From Parietichytrium sp. I65-24A (taxonomy: Eukaryota; Sar; Bigyra; Thraustochytrida; Thraustochytriidae), in assembly GCA_012862575.1 (NCBI GenBank), contig BLSF01000002.1, positions 1-64,000 on the forward strand: DNA of 64,000 nucleotides. The letters are read 5' to 3'. The notes beneath the pieces were generated by a model, which saw only the letters and a program-made list of their open reading frames with translations, did no database searches and had not been told where the DNA came from. The position numbers and the translations under genes were made by a program. Each line of letters opens with the position of its first letter. The first letter of the stretch is position 1. Positions 19,401-29,452 of this stretch are shown here, in pieces.

Positions 19401-21659
19401 AAGCTTGGACCAAACGTGCAACTCGGTGCCCTCGGGCAGGAGAAAGCAAGTCTCGCCATTAAATACAGTCTTTGATCGGAGTTCGAGCCAAAACGAAGAG
19501 TCTCCCTGTACAGCAAAGTCGAACGGAGGTTTGGCTTGGTCGTTCATCTCGCAAGTATCGGGATACGTGAAAGGCTTGATCCCGTCTGTTGAGGCGACAG
19601 CGGATGCCAGAAGCTCCGGTGTTGGGTTGTACTCAAATACAGCTGTAGCATTGGTTTGATTGAGGTTGATAAACCGACCTGCGGTCCCTTCTGGGAACTG
19701 GCGAGCGAAGCTTTTGGCGAATTCGGCGGAATCGACACCTCCAAAACTAGAAAAGCTCATGTCGAGTGAAAAGTTGTGATAAGCTGGCAATTTTAAAATG
19801 ACGTCCGTCAATTCGCTGGCCACAGGCCGGGTCATTGGTGATATCGAGCAGCCCAGCGGTTCAAATTTGATCTCGAATTCCCCAATGCCATACCCGCAAG
19901 GCGTGGCTCTTGCCATGACGCGAAAGTCTCTTGTAGCAATATCGTTAAAACGCAAACCCTGGACATCAGAGTCGAGCAATACACCGCTCAGAAGATAGGC
20001 GTTATCCGAGGTGGTACTGCCAGAGATCGCATGGTCGCCATACTTGAACGCCAGCTTGAGCTTTGTACCTCGCGGGGCCGCGAGGTGAAATTGGCCTTGT
20101 TGGTCTGTATACAACGAAGCGATTTCAACGCCAGAGTTTGCGTCTGTCGCTTGGACCTGTACTCCTTGGAGAGGGCAGCGACCGCCATCGATCGGCATGT
20201 CAACTTGACCATCAACTGAGACCGCAGCGAGGTCAACCAAGTAGATCTGAAGTTCTTGCAGGTGACTCATAGAGATGGACACTGGAAGGGACATCACAGA
20301 CTCGGAAGCTCGGTCCTTGCAAGTCCTGGCGATATCGTTCAAGGAGTTCACCAGACACAGGACAATGTCAGTGTCACTCTTGGAAGCTTCTGTGATGGTG
20401 AGGATTTCTTGATTTGACACTGTGTCACTGATGTAGAGTATAGTCCTGACTGTTGCTGAAACTCCGGTCGTGAGGCTTCCATACACAAGCGGATCGCTCG
20501 TTGTGTACTTCAGGAGCACGTTTGAGACTTGAGCGCTCCCAGACAAGTCGGTCACGTGAAAGACGACGCTCGTGTGAAACTTGATCCTGTATTCCAGATC
20601 AGTTTGAGATATCTCCTTAGACACCGTGCTAGGCTGAGCACCATCCCAAGTTACTGGCTTTTTCTCCTGCTCCCAGACTGGAAGAAGCGAAATCAAAGCC
20701 TTTGAACCGACTGACGTTGCATCCTCGTCGCTCAACGTCGTCAGAGGTACAATTCGCGGGGGGTCGCTGCACTCCAGCCCGAACACCGTTTCAACAGTTG
20801 CGCCATTGAGCATGATGTGGTGCCTGGAGAATTGTGGTGAACCAGTGCGGATCACGGCAGAAAGTTCGACATTTCCGTTCTTGAGCTGTTGACGAATGCT
20901 CAACTCAGATTTGTAGGTGCTCCAATCAAAATTCACGGGAGATACCAGGGCGTCAGTATATAAAGCGGCGCTCGTTGCTAGCGGGCTGGAGTCACAGACA
21001 TTGTGCTCACAAAAATTGCCGTTCCGATCAATTGCAGTGCAGCTATCGCACTTTCCTGTACCTCGCCATCCTCTGCAAGTTTTCTCGTTGCAAACCCCAA
21101 AGGAGAGTACGCACATGATATCAGAGCACTTGGATGTTTTGCCATATTGAGCCGTATTGTCGCAACAGTTCTCATCCTCCCAAGCGTTTGGATCTGTTGC
21201 GCCGACGACGTCGAGCGGGCTTGCTCCAGAGTTTGGTACATTGCCATTACAAACCTCCGCGGTGATTATTTTCATACTTGTATATGTGAGCGTGCTGACA
21301 AGTCCCTGTCCCTGAAGATAGCACAAGCCTGTGAATCGCGCAATGTGTTCTCCGGCCAGAAGGTTCATCTTGAGAGGAAGATCCGAGCTTACAAATACTT
21401 CCACAGGTGACCCAGAGTCTGTTGTTACTTCTCCACGATGGTAATAAAGGAGAACATTGGCGTTGTAGTTGTTCTTTTGACAATCATAAAAGAGAGAAGT
21501 CCTCCCAAAGCGCAATTCACCGGCAACGTCCGTGTGAAATCGAAACTCTACCGTCGCTCCAGAATCATTTCCTGCTTCAAGCTCTTGAATTGTTGCGGCC
21601 TCAAGTCCCTGGAAACAAAGGCCCGCTGCTAGTAGGCTAGCAGCGAGTTGGAACCTCAT
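16446..21659 (-). CDS. Large type I membrane protein with secreted ectodomain, 1737 aa
   Basis: The ATG at 21659 begins a clear signal peptide (MRFQLAASLLAAGLCFQGLEA). Nearly the whole chain is extracellular or luminal. One transmembrane segment lies near residues 1680-1702 (AIIGVAVGCVAAMAGAAVL) and is followed by a basic stop-transfer (RHRKRQ) and a short tail. A Cys-rich block occurs at about 150-225. A segment near 500 (CPLQGVQVQATDANSG...YTDQQGQFHLAAPRGTKL) resembles a carboxypeptidase-regulatory-like beta-sandwich. Many NxT/NxS sites suggest N-glycosylation. I cannot assign a named family; a cell-surface adhesion or receptor-like role is inference from topology only. Confidence 0.85.
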   Translation of the reverse strand: MRFQLAASLLAAGLCFQGLEAATIQELEAGNDSGATVEFRFHTDVAGELRFGRTSLFYDCQKNNYNANVLLYYHRGEVTTDSGSPVEVFVSSDLPLKMNLLAGEHIARFTGLCYLQGQGLVSTLTYTSMKIITAEVCNGNVPNSGASPLDVVGATDPNAWEDENCCDNTAQYGKTSKCSDIMCVLSFGVCNEKTCRGWRGTGKCDSCTAIDRNGNFCEHNVCDSSPLATSAALYTDALVSPVNFDWSTYKSELSIRQQLKNGNVELSAVIRTGSPQFSRHHIMLNGATVETVFGLECSDPPRIVPLTTLSDEDATSVGSKALISLLPVWEQEKKPVTWDGAQPSTVSKEISQTDLEYRIKFHTSVVFHVTDLSGSAQVSNVLLKYTTSDPLVYGSLTTGVSATVRTILYISDTVSNQEILTITEASKSDTDIVLCLVNSLNDIARTCKDRASESVMSLPVSISMSHLQELQIYLVDLAAVSVDGQVDMPIDGGRCPLQGVQVQATDANSGVEIASLYTDQQGQFHLAAPRGTKLKLAFKYGDHAISGSTTSDNAYLLSGVLLDSDVQGLRFNDIATRDFRVMARATPCGYGIGEFEIKFEPLGCSISPMTRPVASELTDVILKLPAYHNFSLDMSFSSFGGVDSAEFAKSFARQFPEGTAGRFINLNQTNATAVFEYNPTPELLASAVASTDGIKPFTYPDTCEMNDQAKPPFDFAVQGDSSFWLELRSKTVFNGETCFLLPEGTELHVWSKLGREGDKCAQAEDNQGCVTSPDVHDEGDRPQSLFTVMLFTSQPIITGNTVKDFVRQVQYRLENVWAWGDPSSPSALLQPLETLGILQLGDHKLTGDSLVSFIGEGQSHFPLLFLNAPPNTFENQFGSNQMVEMSFEKSISTKSTISGVKRRQMDSQSGFHMSFDGEVCFFSTCANIYDVEKYDHFGDTDVSVRTTQYDDSLNVTYKASKVTFQTPTGVSGHEADMVLIYTMVSKYITSRYMYFNPTSCSVEGADSTVWQPLDENVVNYISRAQCLREVAKLEKTIRDTTRMLLEDDLDEELRKKTESTRTLAEGGLVKWANLLTFWEQDKENAKKFPVDVVLSSGKPVAEGGASNKLRFGAGSYLLTYTNRMQTELITDYSSTSQIKGTISTSEAHALAGFGVLVGYGMEKELQVTTEHASTSYTTTGTDSGVTVSTYLVEPDAGDDICVAFYRSPYSGTLVYETCGGRTKCPHVNGTDAREKISSVIVDGPKHALTSDEGELSLEISIDGMDEADTINVVIELSAATSTLPLEFNIGSASLNQPLEFELSGRQPRNLVHVSYRRTKGTLQEVYVVGKVRSKCDESIFKEFSIKIEWASACPSVEFDGALQRADDTFEFTASRGRLQLTARNPSGTLWRESEDSVEVTLWSRRYDLTTANWEMVPTANLFNQKDEGESATFPALETVAGFATLWLEPGGLFYEGERYLLQLRTTCTREVSGRKVLVGETRSDTRLGLVDTEGPKLLSWEFTRNLYIASTGVPLAKFTFTEPIDCQAAGLRALVIAINTTEPRSTSAITYCSAQGYVMHAVLVLTREEDVSYWNRTTVKVELIGVQDLYGNVLLDVDSIEGRRRLQAGETPLSFYSMGYVPRLAMPAFNGTNDWRLPTTLSQQDMLHSARSARLPRYAESSAFMFEGETLEGEGLPLGAIIGVAVGCVAAMAGAAVLYRHRKRQRAVTVGQILVKVDSDSVESENPAFIGSHHEAT

Positions 21660-21907
21660 ATTCTACCTGCTGCCTGAATGAAGGTTCCCTCCTTTTCGGA
21701 GATGCAAACACAATAAAGTGATTCGCCTCTTGTGTTGTAGTGCTGGATCTGTCTGCCTGTCAGTGATCTGTGCTAAGCCTGTCTGAAGGTCAGCGATTGG
21801 GGTTTGTCTGGTGCAGCGTTCTTTTCGTCTATTTTTTCACTGTTGTGTTTCCTGAGCAAACATTTCATGCTGGACGGAGTAGAATAGAATTGTGCCTTCC
21901 ACTCGCT

Positions 21908-22545
21908 GGCTGACGGCTCATCACCGTGATTTGTGACCAACGAAACACTGCAGTTGAACTGAAATGACACTTACTACAAACGAACCAGACTTCAAAATTT
22001 TAAGTCCAACTGGGTCTCGCGAACAGCAACTTTTTAGAGACACGCATGCCTGTCGCCAATTTTCGACAAAGGAGCATCGCCAGTGTGCTAGCAAAGCATG
22101 CAAACAATCACAAGCAGCGCGTTTCGCAGATCTTTTTGATCAGACGTGAGCACCGTCAAGCCTCTCTCTGGCTGACGGCTCATCACCGTGAAGTGTGACC
22201 AACGAAAAACTGCAGTTGAAATAAAATGACACTTACTACGAACGAAAGCCAAAGTTCAACTTTTTAAGGCCAACTGGATCTCGCGAGCAGCAAAAAGACG
22301 CGCATGCCTGTCACAGAAGGAACATCGCCTGTGTGCTAGCGAAGCATGCAAACAATCATAAGAAGCGCGTTTCACGGGTCTTTTTGATCTGACCTGATCG
22401 CCGTCAACTGGGTCTCGCGAGCAGCAAAAAGACGCGCATGCCTGTGACAGCAATGATACCCAAAGTAACATCGCCAGTGTGCTAGCAAAGCATGTAAACA
22501 ATCATAAGAAGCGCGTTTCGCAGATCTTTTCGATCGAAGGCAAGC
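21908..22545. repeat. Diverged tandem repeat array, pattern 1-2-1-2-2
   Basis: Two block types alternate. Block 1 (about 100 bp, beginning GGCTGACGGCTCATCACCGTG) is at 21908 and 22170. Block 2 (about 133-142 bp, beginning CAACTGGRTCTCGCGARCAGC and including GCATGCCTGT and GCGCGTTTC) is at 22007, 22271 and 22404. The period of the composite unit is about 262-264 bp. Copies differ by scattered substitutions and small indels, so the array is not recent. I see no terminal inverted repeats, coding capacity or poly(A) tail, so its class is unknown. Confidence 0.85.
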
Positions 22546-23060
22546 CACCCTACCTCTACCAATAGGGTTTGTTTCCGCTGCACTTCGTGGCTCCGTAAAG
22601 CCGTACATGCGTGCCAGTGCCATAGGTGTGTTACGACGTAGGTAGAAAGCCGTGAGGTGCGCAAGAGTCAATATTCCCTCTTGCAGTTCATTCAACTTGA
22701 AAGATTTCTTTCTCGTTATTTCCGCTTGCAGTTCTTGATTATCTGCTGCGCCTTACTGCTGCTAAGAATCAGCACACACCCATGGAACCAAAATCGACGG
22801 CGAAGACACTGGTATTAGTACGGGTACAAGGCGCCAATACCGAATTCCAGTCGCCAAAGTGCGTTTTCCCCTTGTAGTTGATAGCAAGCGCTCGCCCAAA
22901 TGCTTATCCTCGTTGGACTGCTTGATGCTCACATGAAGCAAGATGCTGACTTTGGCTTCCTACAAATACAAACACTACTTTTGATAAGCTATTTTGGTTC
23001 ATTTTTATGAAATCTGATGAGCAAGAAAGCGGAACGGGGATTTTGCTTGCGTGAAGATTC

Positions 23061-23070
23061 GTACCGGTAC
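23061..23070. promoter_or_regulatory. Palindrome GTACCGGTAC
   Basis: A perfect 10-bp palindrome that also occurs at 33713-33722. Its core TACCGGTA recurs at 28437 and 49145. All four are intergenic. Function is unknown. Confidence 0.25.
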
Positions 23071-24120
23071 ACAGTGACTTTGAAATCACATAGCAGCGCG
23101 TTGAGACATGGCTACAGGTGAACGGAGAGAAGGAGGAGAGCGTGTTGTGTTCAATTTCATCTGTCCGCGAACTGATTTCTGGCCACCTTCTGAGCCTCGG
23201 CTGTGGCAGCTATGGCCGCAAATGCAATTCTTCTCTCCCCTCAGACACCTTTTCACTCACTCACCCCCAAGCACTCCAACAAGCAATTTTTGCACGCTTT
23301 GCCCCACACCCCTCCGGCATCACCTCTGCCTCTCAGGATTCGAGTGGAGCGCAACGAGGTTTCGAAGAGCTAACCCAGGGTTTCCTCTTTTTTCCCACTC
23401 CCGCCCTCACGGCGATTTTCCGTTCCGAAAACGGTTCATTTAACTTCTTGCGATTTCATCCTTCAAATTGGCTGTGAAAGAGCATTTGGTTGTATCTCGA
23501 AAGGAACTGTCACTCTGTCAACAACGGGACACGAGAAAGTGTCAATTTAGAACCAGTACGAGTGTCCACCGAAGATGCGAAAAGAATACGCAATTGGAGT
23601 CAGAAACGTGCGTGGCTTGAAGTTGCAATAATCCCTGGTGAGCATGGGCAATGCTATTGACCCTGAGCGCTCACAATTGGCACGCCGCAGTTAGAAAGCA
23701 AGTCGAAGAAACGCAGACCCAGACGCAGACGCGCTCACGGCCAGCCTCACCAAAATCAGAAGCAACCCATTCAGACGTCATTCAGACTTCGGGTTTCAAA
23801 CTTGCGATGACGAAGACTCAAGCATCATACCGGAGTCTGAAATGTCTCCATTGCCTTGACTCACGACTCTCACGACGTGGAGTGAAAAAATGTGAAAAAT
23901 ATACAAGGCACTTGGCTGAAGAAGCGTGGTAGTATAGATTGGTTATGGTTATGGACCAACAGTAGAACAACACAAGAAAAAATATCTTGTCGAGACAGCC
24001 ACGCAGTCAGACGGACTCGCGCAGGTCCTTCCTCAAGTCCACACAAAGTCCCCGTGGCGTTGCGGTCTGGAAGCTATCAAGTTGATTGGGACTCGGCTCG
24101 ACCATGCTCACACTGACACG

Positions 24121-27100
24121 ATGAATGAAGTAGAGCTGGGCAACCTGTCCGTGTCGCCGGAGGAGGACAGCGAGAGGTCGGAGATCCTGCAGTGGGCGCT
24201 CGTATCTTGGAGGGACTGGGCACCGTGGACCAGCTGGGGTTTGGCACAGCGGCTCACAAAAGATGGACAGGCGGAAGCAGAGCTGGTCTTTGAGTCACAT
24301 GTGGAGGACAGCGTGATCCACGAAGCGATGACGGAGAGAATTGTAAGAGTTTGGGAAGCCGAAAAGTCAGCCAAGGGGAATCGGGCATCTTTAAGGCGGG
24401 TGGTCGTTAAATGTCTGTGGCTGGATATTTTGGTGGGCACAATCATGTCGATACTCGCTGGCCTTGCTGCTGGCCTCGGCCGTCCGATGCTTCTACACTG
24501 GCTCTTGGCAACAGAAATTCCAGATTCGTACTTTATCTGTTTAGTGGTGGCAATCGCGGCGTTTTTGGACGCATGTTTTTTGGCATATACGAAACAAGCT
24601 TTCGCGTGTCGCTTTGCTAGAAATTATGTACTTGTTTTGACTGGCTTGATAAACCATCAGTCCATGAAGGTGGACCAACAGGCCGCCAGGGACTCAGAAA
24701 TGCATGAGGCAGCCTTGATTGGCGCGGATGTGCTCCGCGTCTATGAGGATTTGAGAATGGCAAGTCAGGGCCCTTGGATGCTCGTCGCGGCACTCTGTGG
24801 CACTGGCTACGTGATTTATATTTTAGGCGTCCCCGGACTGTTAGGGTCAATCCTTCTCGTCGTATTTGGCATCATCAATGTGTTCCTTGTAAGGGCGATC
24901 AGGCGTAGCGAGGGATCTGCGACTTCGAAGCAAGGTGAGCGATTAGGCCTTACGAAAGATTTCGTTGAAAATATATCTTTTGTGAAAATGATGGCATGGG
25001 AGTTAGCATTCGCTGTTCCGATCTTGGAGGCTCGCAAAGGTGAGGTGGGCGCTATAGAGTCGATTCGTCGGCTTGGCTTCACCTCGCAAAATCTTGGCCG
25101 AACGATGCCACTCTTCGCATCGTGCGCCGCTGTTCTTGCAACGTGGTTCATGGAGAAAGACAGATTCGATCCGAATACAATTCTGGTCATCTTTCTTGCC
25201 TTTAGATCCATTCGCGGTGTCCTGGGCTCTCTCCCGCAAGCCATTGCACAGGTCGCGACTGCTGCTGTCGCCCTTCGAAAAGTGGAAACTTTTCTCCTTC
25301 TGAAGGACCAAGATTTTGCCGACCACTCTTCCTCTCGCACAGTAGCGTTCAAGGACGCGAATTTGTCGTGGGCTTCATCAGTTGATAGCACCCTCACAAA
25401 TATTTCAGTTTCAATTCCTCCGCAGCGCCGTCTCATCGCTGTCGTAGGCATGCACGGATCAGGAAAGTCTACTCTTCTGAATGCTGCTCTTGGGCATTTG
25501 CAAGTGCGGGGCGGTTCCGCTCTGTGTAACAAGAATCTCCCATTTGCCTCGCAGAAACCTCTTCTGCTGAACACCTCGGTGAAAGAGAATATATTAGTGG
25601 GGAGCTCCTTGCAGCCAGATCGCTTTCAAAAGTGCATCTCTGTATGCCAGCTCGAGCAGGATCTCAAACGTCTTCCGCATGGATACGAGACCAGAGTTGG
25701 AGAGCGCGGTTCAGCACTGAGCGGTGGGCAAGCAGCACGCGTATGCCTGGCGCGCGCACTTTACCATGGGAGGTCTGGGCTGATTTTACTTGATGATCCA
25801 CTCGCAACATTAGATAACACCGTTAGTGCGGAGGTGTTCCAAGAAGGCATTTTAGGTTACGTAGGAAGAAGGGACGACAGTTGGGATCACGGCTCCATCC
25901 TGATGGCCCTAACTCAGTGGCACTTACTCCCTCACTTTGACGAAATAATCGTATTGCAGGAGGGCAAGATGGTTGCGTCGGGAACGTATGAACAATTGCT
26001 CGGAGAGGAAGACTCCGCTCTGGCGGACCTAATCTCCAAATCAAAGGCCGATGCCGGCCAAGATGACGAGGATGCGAAAAGTGAAGCTGGCGACTACGCT
26101 CAGGTCATGCCAGGGGAGATTGAAAAGGAAGAGGATCTTGATCATGGCTTAGAGTGGGAAGCTGACAATGAAAGCATGGGACGCTCCTTTTCACTGTCAT
26201 TAAAGAGTAGTCAATCTTCCGAAGAGCCAGGAGTTCCCGCGAAAAAGTACACGAGCATTCCAAACGAAGTCAGAGCCGTCTCTGCAGCCAAGTTGGCAAC
26301 CGGTTACTTTGCTCAAATCGGCAAGTGCGCTATTTTTGGGAGTGTTTTTTTGGCATTATGTGCTTACTCGGCACAAGTAGGCGCAGATATGTTTGTTGTG
26401 TATTGGGCAACAACCGAGGAGGAGGATCGCGAAATCAAGACGATTCACTTTGTTCCAATACTACTCGGATTAGTCTTCATCGGCGGGGGCTTGGCGGAGA
26501 CGGTGTCCTTTATTTGTACACGTTCAGCAATGAAGGCGTCACAGGCATTCCATCGAATGGCTCTCTGGTCCATCGCCAGCGCGCCAATGAGCTGGTTTCG
26601 TTCAGTCCCCACGGGCCAGATACTTGCCACGTTGAGCAACGACTTGAGCTTGATGGACAGACAGCTCGCTTGGGAATATGAGCAGGCCTATCAGCGCCTC
26701 TTTGAAATCTTCACGATGTGTGTCATCATTTTTCTTGCGTCCCCTCCTCTGATTCTGCCGTACATTGCTCTCTTCACTGTGATAGTTGTGCAAGTCTTTG
26801 CAATTGATAAGCTCAATCGCCCTCTCAGGGTGCGTGCCAACAAAAGCCTCGAGCCCGTTCTCGCCAGAGCATCCGAAACGGCCCATTTTCGTCCTCTTAT
26901 CAATGCATTTCAAGCGACCTATTATTTGAGGTCACGGCAACGACGCGCCGCAATCGATTACGTGTCGATTGCGAATGTATCTGTATCCCTGGACTCACTC
27001 AATATTTTGGCCAGTGGGGTGTGGTGCTTTTTCTTGACACTCGCGGGTTCCATGCTCATCCTAGCCAACCCGATTCACCTGCACCTTGGCATTTCATTTC

Positions 27101-28105
27101 AGAGTCTTGCACTGACCTACGTTTTTATCCTGCCAAATTTTGTGCAAATGTTTACATTTCGATTGCCTCAAGGGCTCAGCTGCTTTGGCGCTGTGCAGCG
27201 GGTCTCAATGCTATCGAATATACCAGCTGAACAGCATTTGGGTTCAACGGCCGGAACAGAACCACGGACTCGGAACAGCTCTGGGAATTTGTGGCCAGCG
27301 ACAGGTGCAATCCGTTTCGAAGCCGTTAGCGTACGCTACGGACCAAATATGCGCCCTGCTTTGGATGGTGTCTCTCTCTTTATTAAGCCTGGCGAGAAAG
27401 TTGGAATTTGCGGCAGGACGGGAGCAGGTAAGTGCTCGAAAATTTACTGTCATCGTTTCGATCTGTTTGGTTTGCGGCGAAGGCTGAAACGTTTGTGATA
27501 TTTTGTTAGGAAAATCGACACTCGTGAAGAGTTTGTTTCTAGTGTATCCCCTTAGTTCGGGATGCATCTTTATCGACGGAATGGATATTACAAAGGTCCC
27601 GCTTGGAGAACTTCGAAAAGCGGTCTCAATCATTCCGCAGACTCCAATTTTGCTTGGGGGATCGGTCGCAAAGAACATTGATCCATTTGATCAAGGCGAC
27701 CGAGAGAGCTTGCTTAAAATTGCGAAAAAGGTTGGTCTTGGCATGGACAGGGAATCTTGTGAAGCTATTCTGGACTCACCTGCAAATACTCTGTCAAGTG
27801 GGCAATGCCAGCTTTTAGGCATCGCCAGAGTTCTCCTTTTAGATAGCGACAACAAGATCGTGGTACTGGACGAGCCCACTGCCAATCTCGATCCAATCAC
27901 CGACGCACAAATTCAGCAGCTCATTGGAACAGAGCTTTCTGAGAAAACGGTTCTCACAATTGCGCATCGCCTCGATACTATCATTCACTCTGATACCATT
28001 CTAGTTTTAGAAGATGGGCGCATTGCTGCCATGGGCCCCCCGCAAGATCTGTTGCAAGACCCCGAGAACCCTTTTCGAACTCTCCTCGAGAGTGGTGGCG
28101 AGTGA
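24121..28105 (+). CDS. ABCC-type full ABC transporter, two exons, 1300 aa
   Basis: Exons are 24121-27427 and 27510-28105. The ATG at 24121 is chosen because the frame upstream has only a TTG. The order is membrane domain 1 (about 110-400), NBD1, an acidic linker (about 645-710), membrane domain 2 (about 735-1040) and NBD2. NBD1 has Walker A GMHGSGKST, signature LSGGQ and Walker B LILLDDPLATLD. NBD2 has Walker A GRTGAGKST, an atypical signature LSSGQ, Walker B IVVLDEPTANLD and H-loop IAHRLD. The NBD1 switch region reads ALTQWHLLP, with Gln where His is usual. This asymmetry, NBD1's DDP, and the lack of an N-terminal TMD0 fit short MRP/ABCC exporters of conjugates or organic anions. Substrate and membrane are unknown. 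Confidence 0.93.
27428..27509 (+). other. Spliceosomal intron in ABC transporter, 82 bp
   Basis: The donor GCAG|GTAAGT and acceptor TTGTTAG|GA flank the intron, with a CTGAAAC branch candidate about 21 nt upstream of the acceptor. It splits the NBD2 Walker A motif; splicing restores GAGKST in frame (phase 1). Confidence 0.95.
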
Positions 28106-28385
28106 TTGCGAATGAGCCCGTTCCGTGCCATGGTGATATGGTGATGTGTACTTACTGTTAGTTCATGTTCATTGAAATTATAAATTGCCTTCCGCACTTT
28201 GCTCAATCTCGCCAAGCTTCCCTTTACCCGCGCACAGGGAGAAGAAAAAGCCATTTGAAGAGCCGCTGTCGCACTCGCGAACTTGGAAATTGCCCAATTG
28301 CATTTGCTTCAGTCACAGTCGCGATCGAACGCAACGCTACCCCTCACATAGGAGCACGGACACCTCCACTGAGCTTCATTTGCAT

Positions 28386-28394
28386 TGACTGTGA
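28386..28394 (+). promoter_or_regulatory. Intergenic 9-mer TGACTGTGA (copy 5 of 7)
   Basis: An exact copy about 1.06 kb before the inositol synthase ATG and 280 bp after the ABC transporter stop. Confidence 0.25.
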
Positions 28395-28637
28395 GCAACA
28401 TGGCGACGGATTTGTGATCCCTACATGTATGTAATGTACCGGTATGTAGTTGGTTGACCCAATTTCTGCGAACGAACAACACCTTGAACACCTTGCAGCA
28501 GGCACAAAAGCCCTCGCCAAGTGCCACTGTACCAGAACTTACTACCAGTCTCCACATATATCTGCTCTGACAGTGAATTTCGCAGACGTGCAGCTCCGGA
28601 GCATTTCGATACCGGATGAAGCCAGCCAGCCACCCTG

Positions 28638-28675
28638 CCTCAGAGATCCTCAGAGCATCTCAGAGCATCTCAGAG
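28638..28675. repeat. (CTCAGAGCAT)n minisatellite
   Basis: About four imperfect 10-bp units read directly, the inner two identical. Confidence 0.8.
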
Positions 28676-29452
28676 CCGAGCTAGCCGAGCTGTCCTTTTC
28701 TTGTGTCTCCCATGCTACATGCTCTCCCATCGTGCTATCCATTTCCTGTGTCCTCTATTACATCGCTTACACATCGATTACACTTCCCTTAGGCTTGTGT
28801 CTCTCTGTCTCTTCTACCACCTCCTATCCGGGGCTACGAGGTTTGGTGGAGCGCAGGTCATTAGGGAATTGACAGTAAATCGTTTCGATCATTGCCTTTT
28901 CGAATGCACTGTGACATCTGTGACATCCATCACATCCATCTGTCCTATCGATTGTGAAGAATGCGAATGCGAATGATAACGAGAATGAGCATAGACGATC
29001 GACCACCACAGATGAAGGAAGGTGATGCAAGGAGTGCGATGGATCGAACGTGACCACAGTGACCGCAGTGCTTGCTATACATAGCTCTGGAGTATGAGCG
29101 CAAATGTGTCTTGAAATCGATGATGAGACCACTCTAAATTCTCATTCTAGCCTAGTTTTGATACTCAGCTCTCCTCCTACGATCCTCGTTATCCTGGTGC
29201 GCCGAAGCTACGATTTGTTATCGCTTTTGGGATATGATATGATGGGTGTCACGCGTGTCACAGGACCAACTAACTCGTGGGGGCATGTAAACATTACATA
29301 AGTTACATGTACACAGTGCAGCAGACAGAGCCAAGAAGGAAGAAAGGGAGTCAAAGGCTGGCAAAGGAACTTTGGACGAAGCGCACGGCCGGAGATTGTG
29401 TGAGGGTTGTTCGGGCGAGCTGACGGATAGACGAGCCGAGTTTGTGTAAAAG

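Larger units (their letters stand above)
21660..24120. other. 2.4 kb divergent intergenic region
   Basis: The largest gene-free stretch lies between the divergent starts of the 1737-residue membrane protein and the ABC transporter. It holds the diverged repeat array (21908-22545), the palindrome GTACCGGTAC (23061-23070), a polypyrimidine segment (about 23230-23410) and CAGACG-type short repeats (about 23715-23740). The 93-120 codon frames at 23108-23932 look like chance. The ABC transporter promoter should be near the right end. Confidence 0.5.
28106..29452. other. 1.35 kb intergenic region, promoter of inositol synthase
   Basis: This region lies between the ABC transporter stop and the inositol-3-phosphate synthase start. 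It contains TGACTGTGA (28386), TACCGGTA (28437-28444), a decanucleotide repeat (28638-28675) and GAATGC/GAGAATGA repeats (about 28957-28990). Open frames up to 140 codons are not credible. Confidence 0.5.

Noticed and set aside
21921-22695. Minus-strand peptides repeated in the 22 kb array (HALLAHWRC-type)
   Set aside because: The repeated peptides simply reflect the DNA repeat; frames are short, shift between copies and lack a start context.
24816-25574. 252-codon open frame antisense to the ABC transporter
   Set aside because: It lies opposite membrane domain 1 and NBD1 with conserved motifs on the plus strand; the antisense peptide is Arg/Ser-rich without domains.
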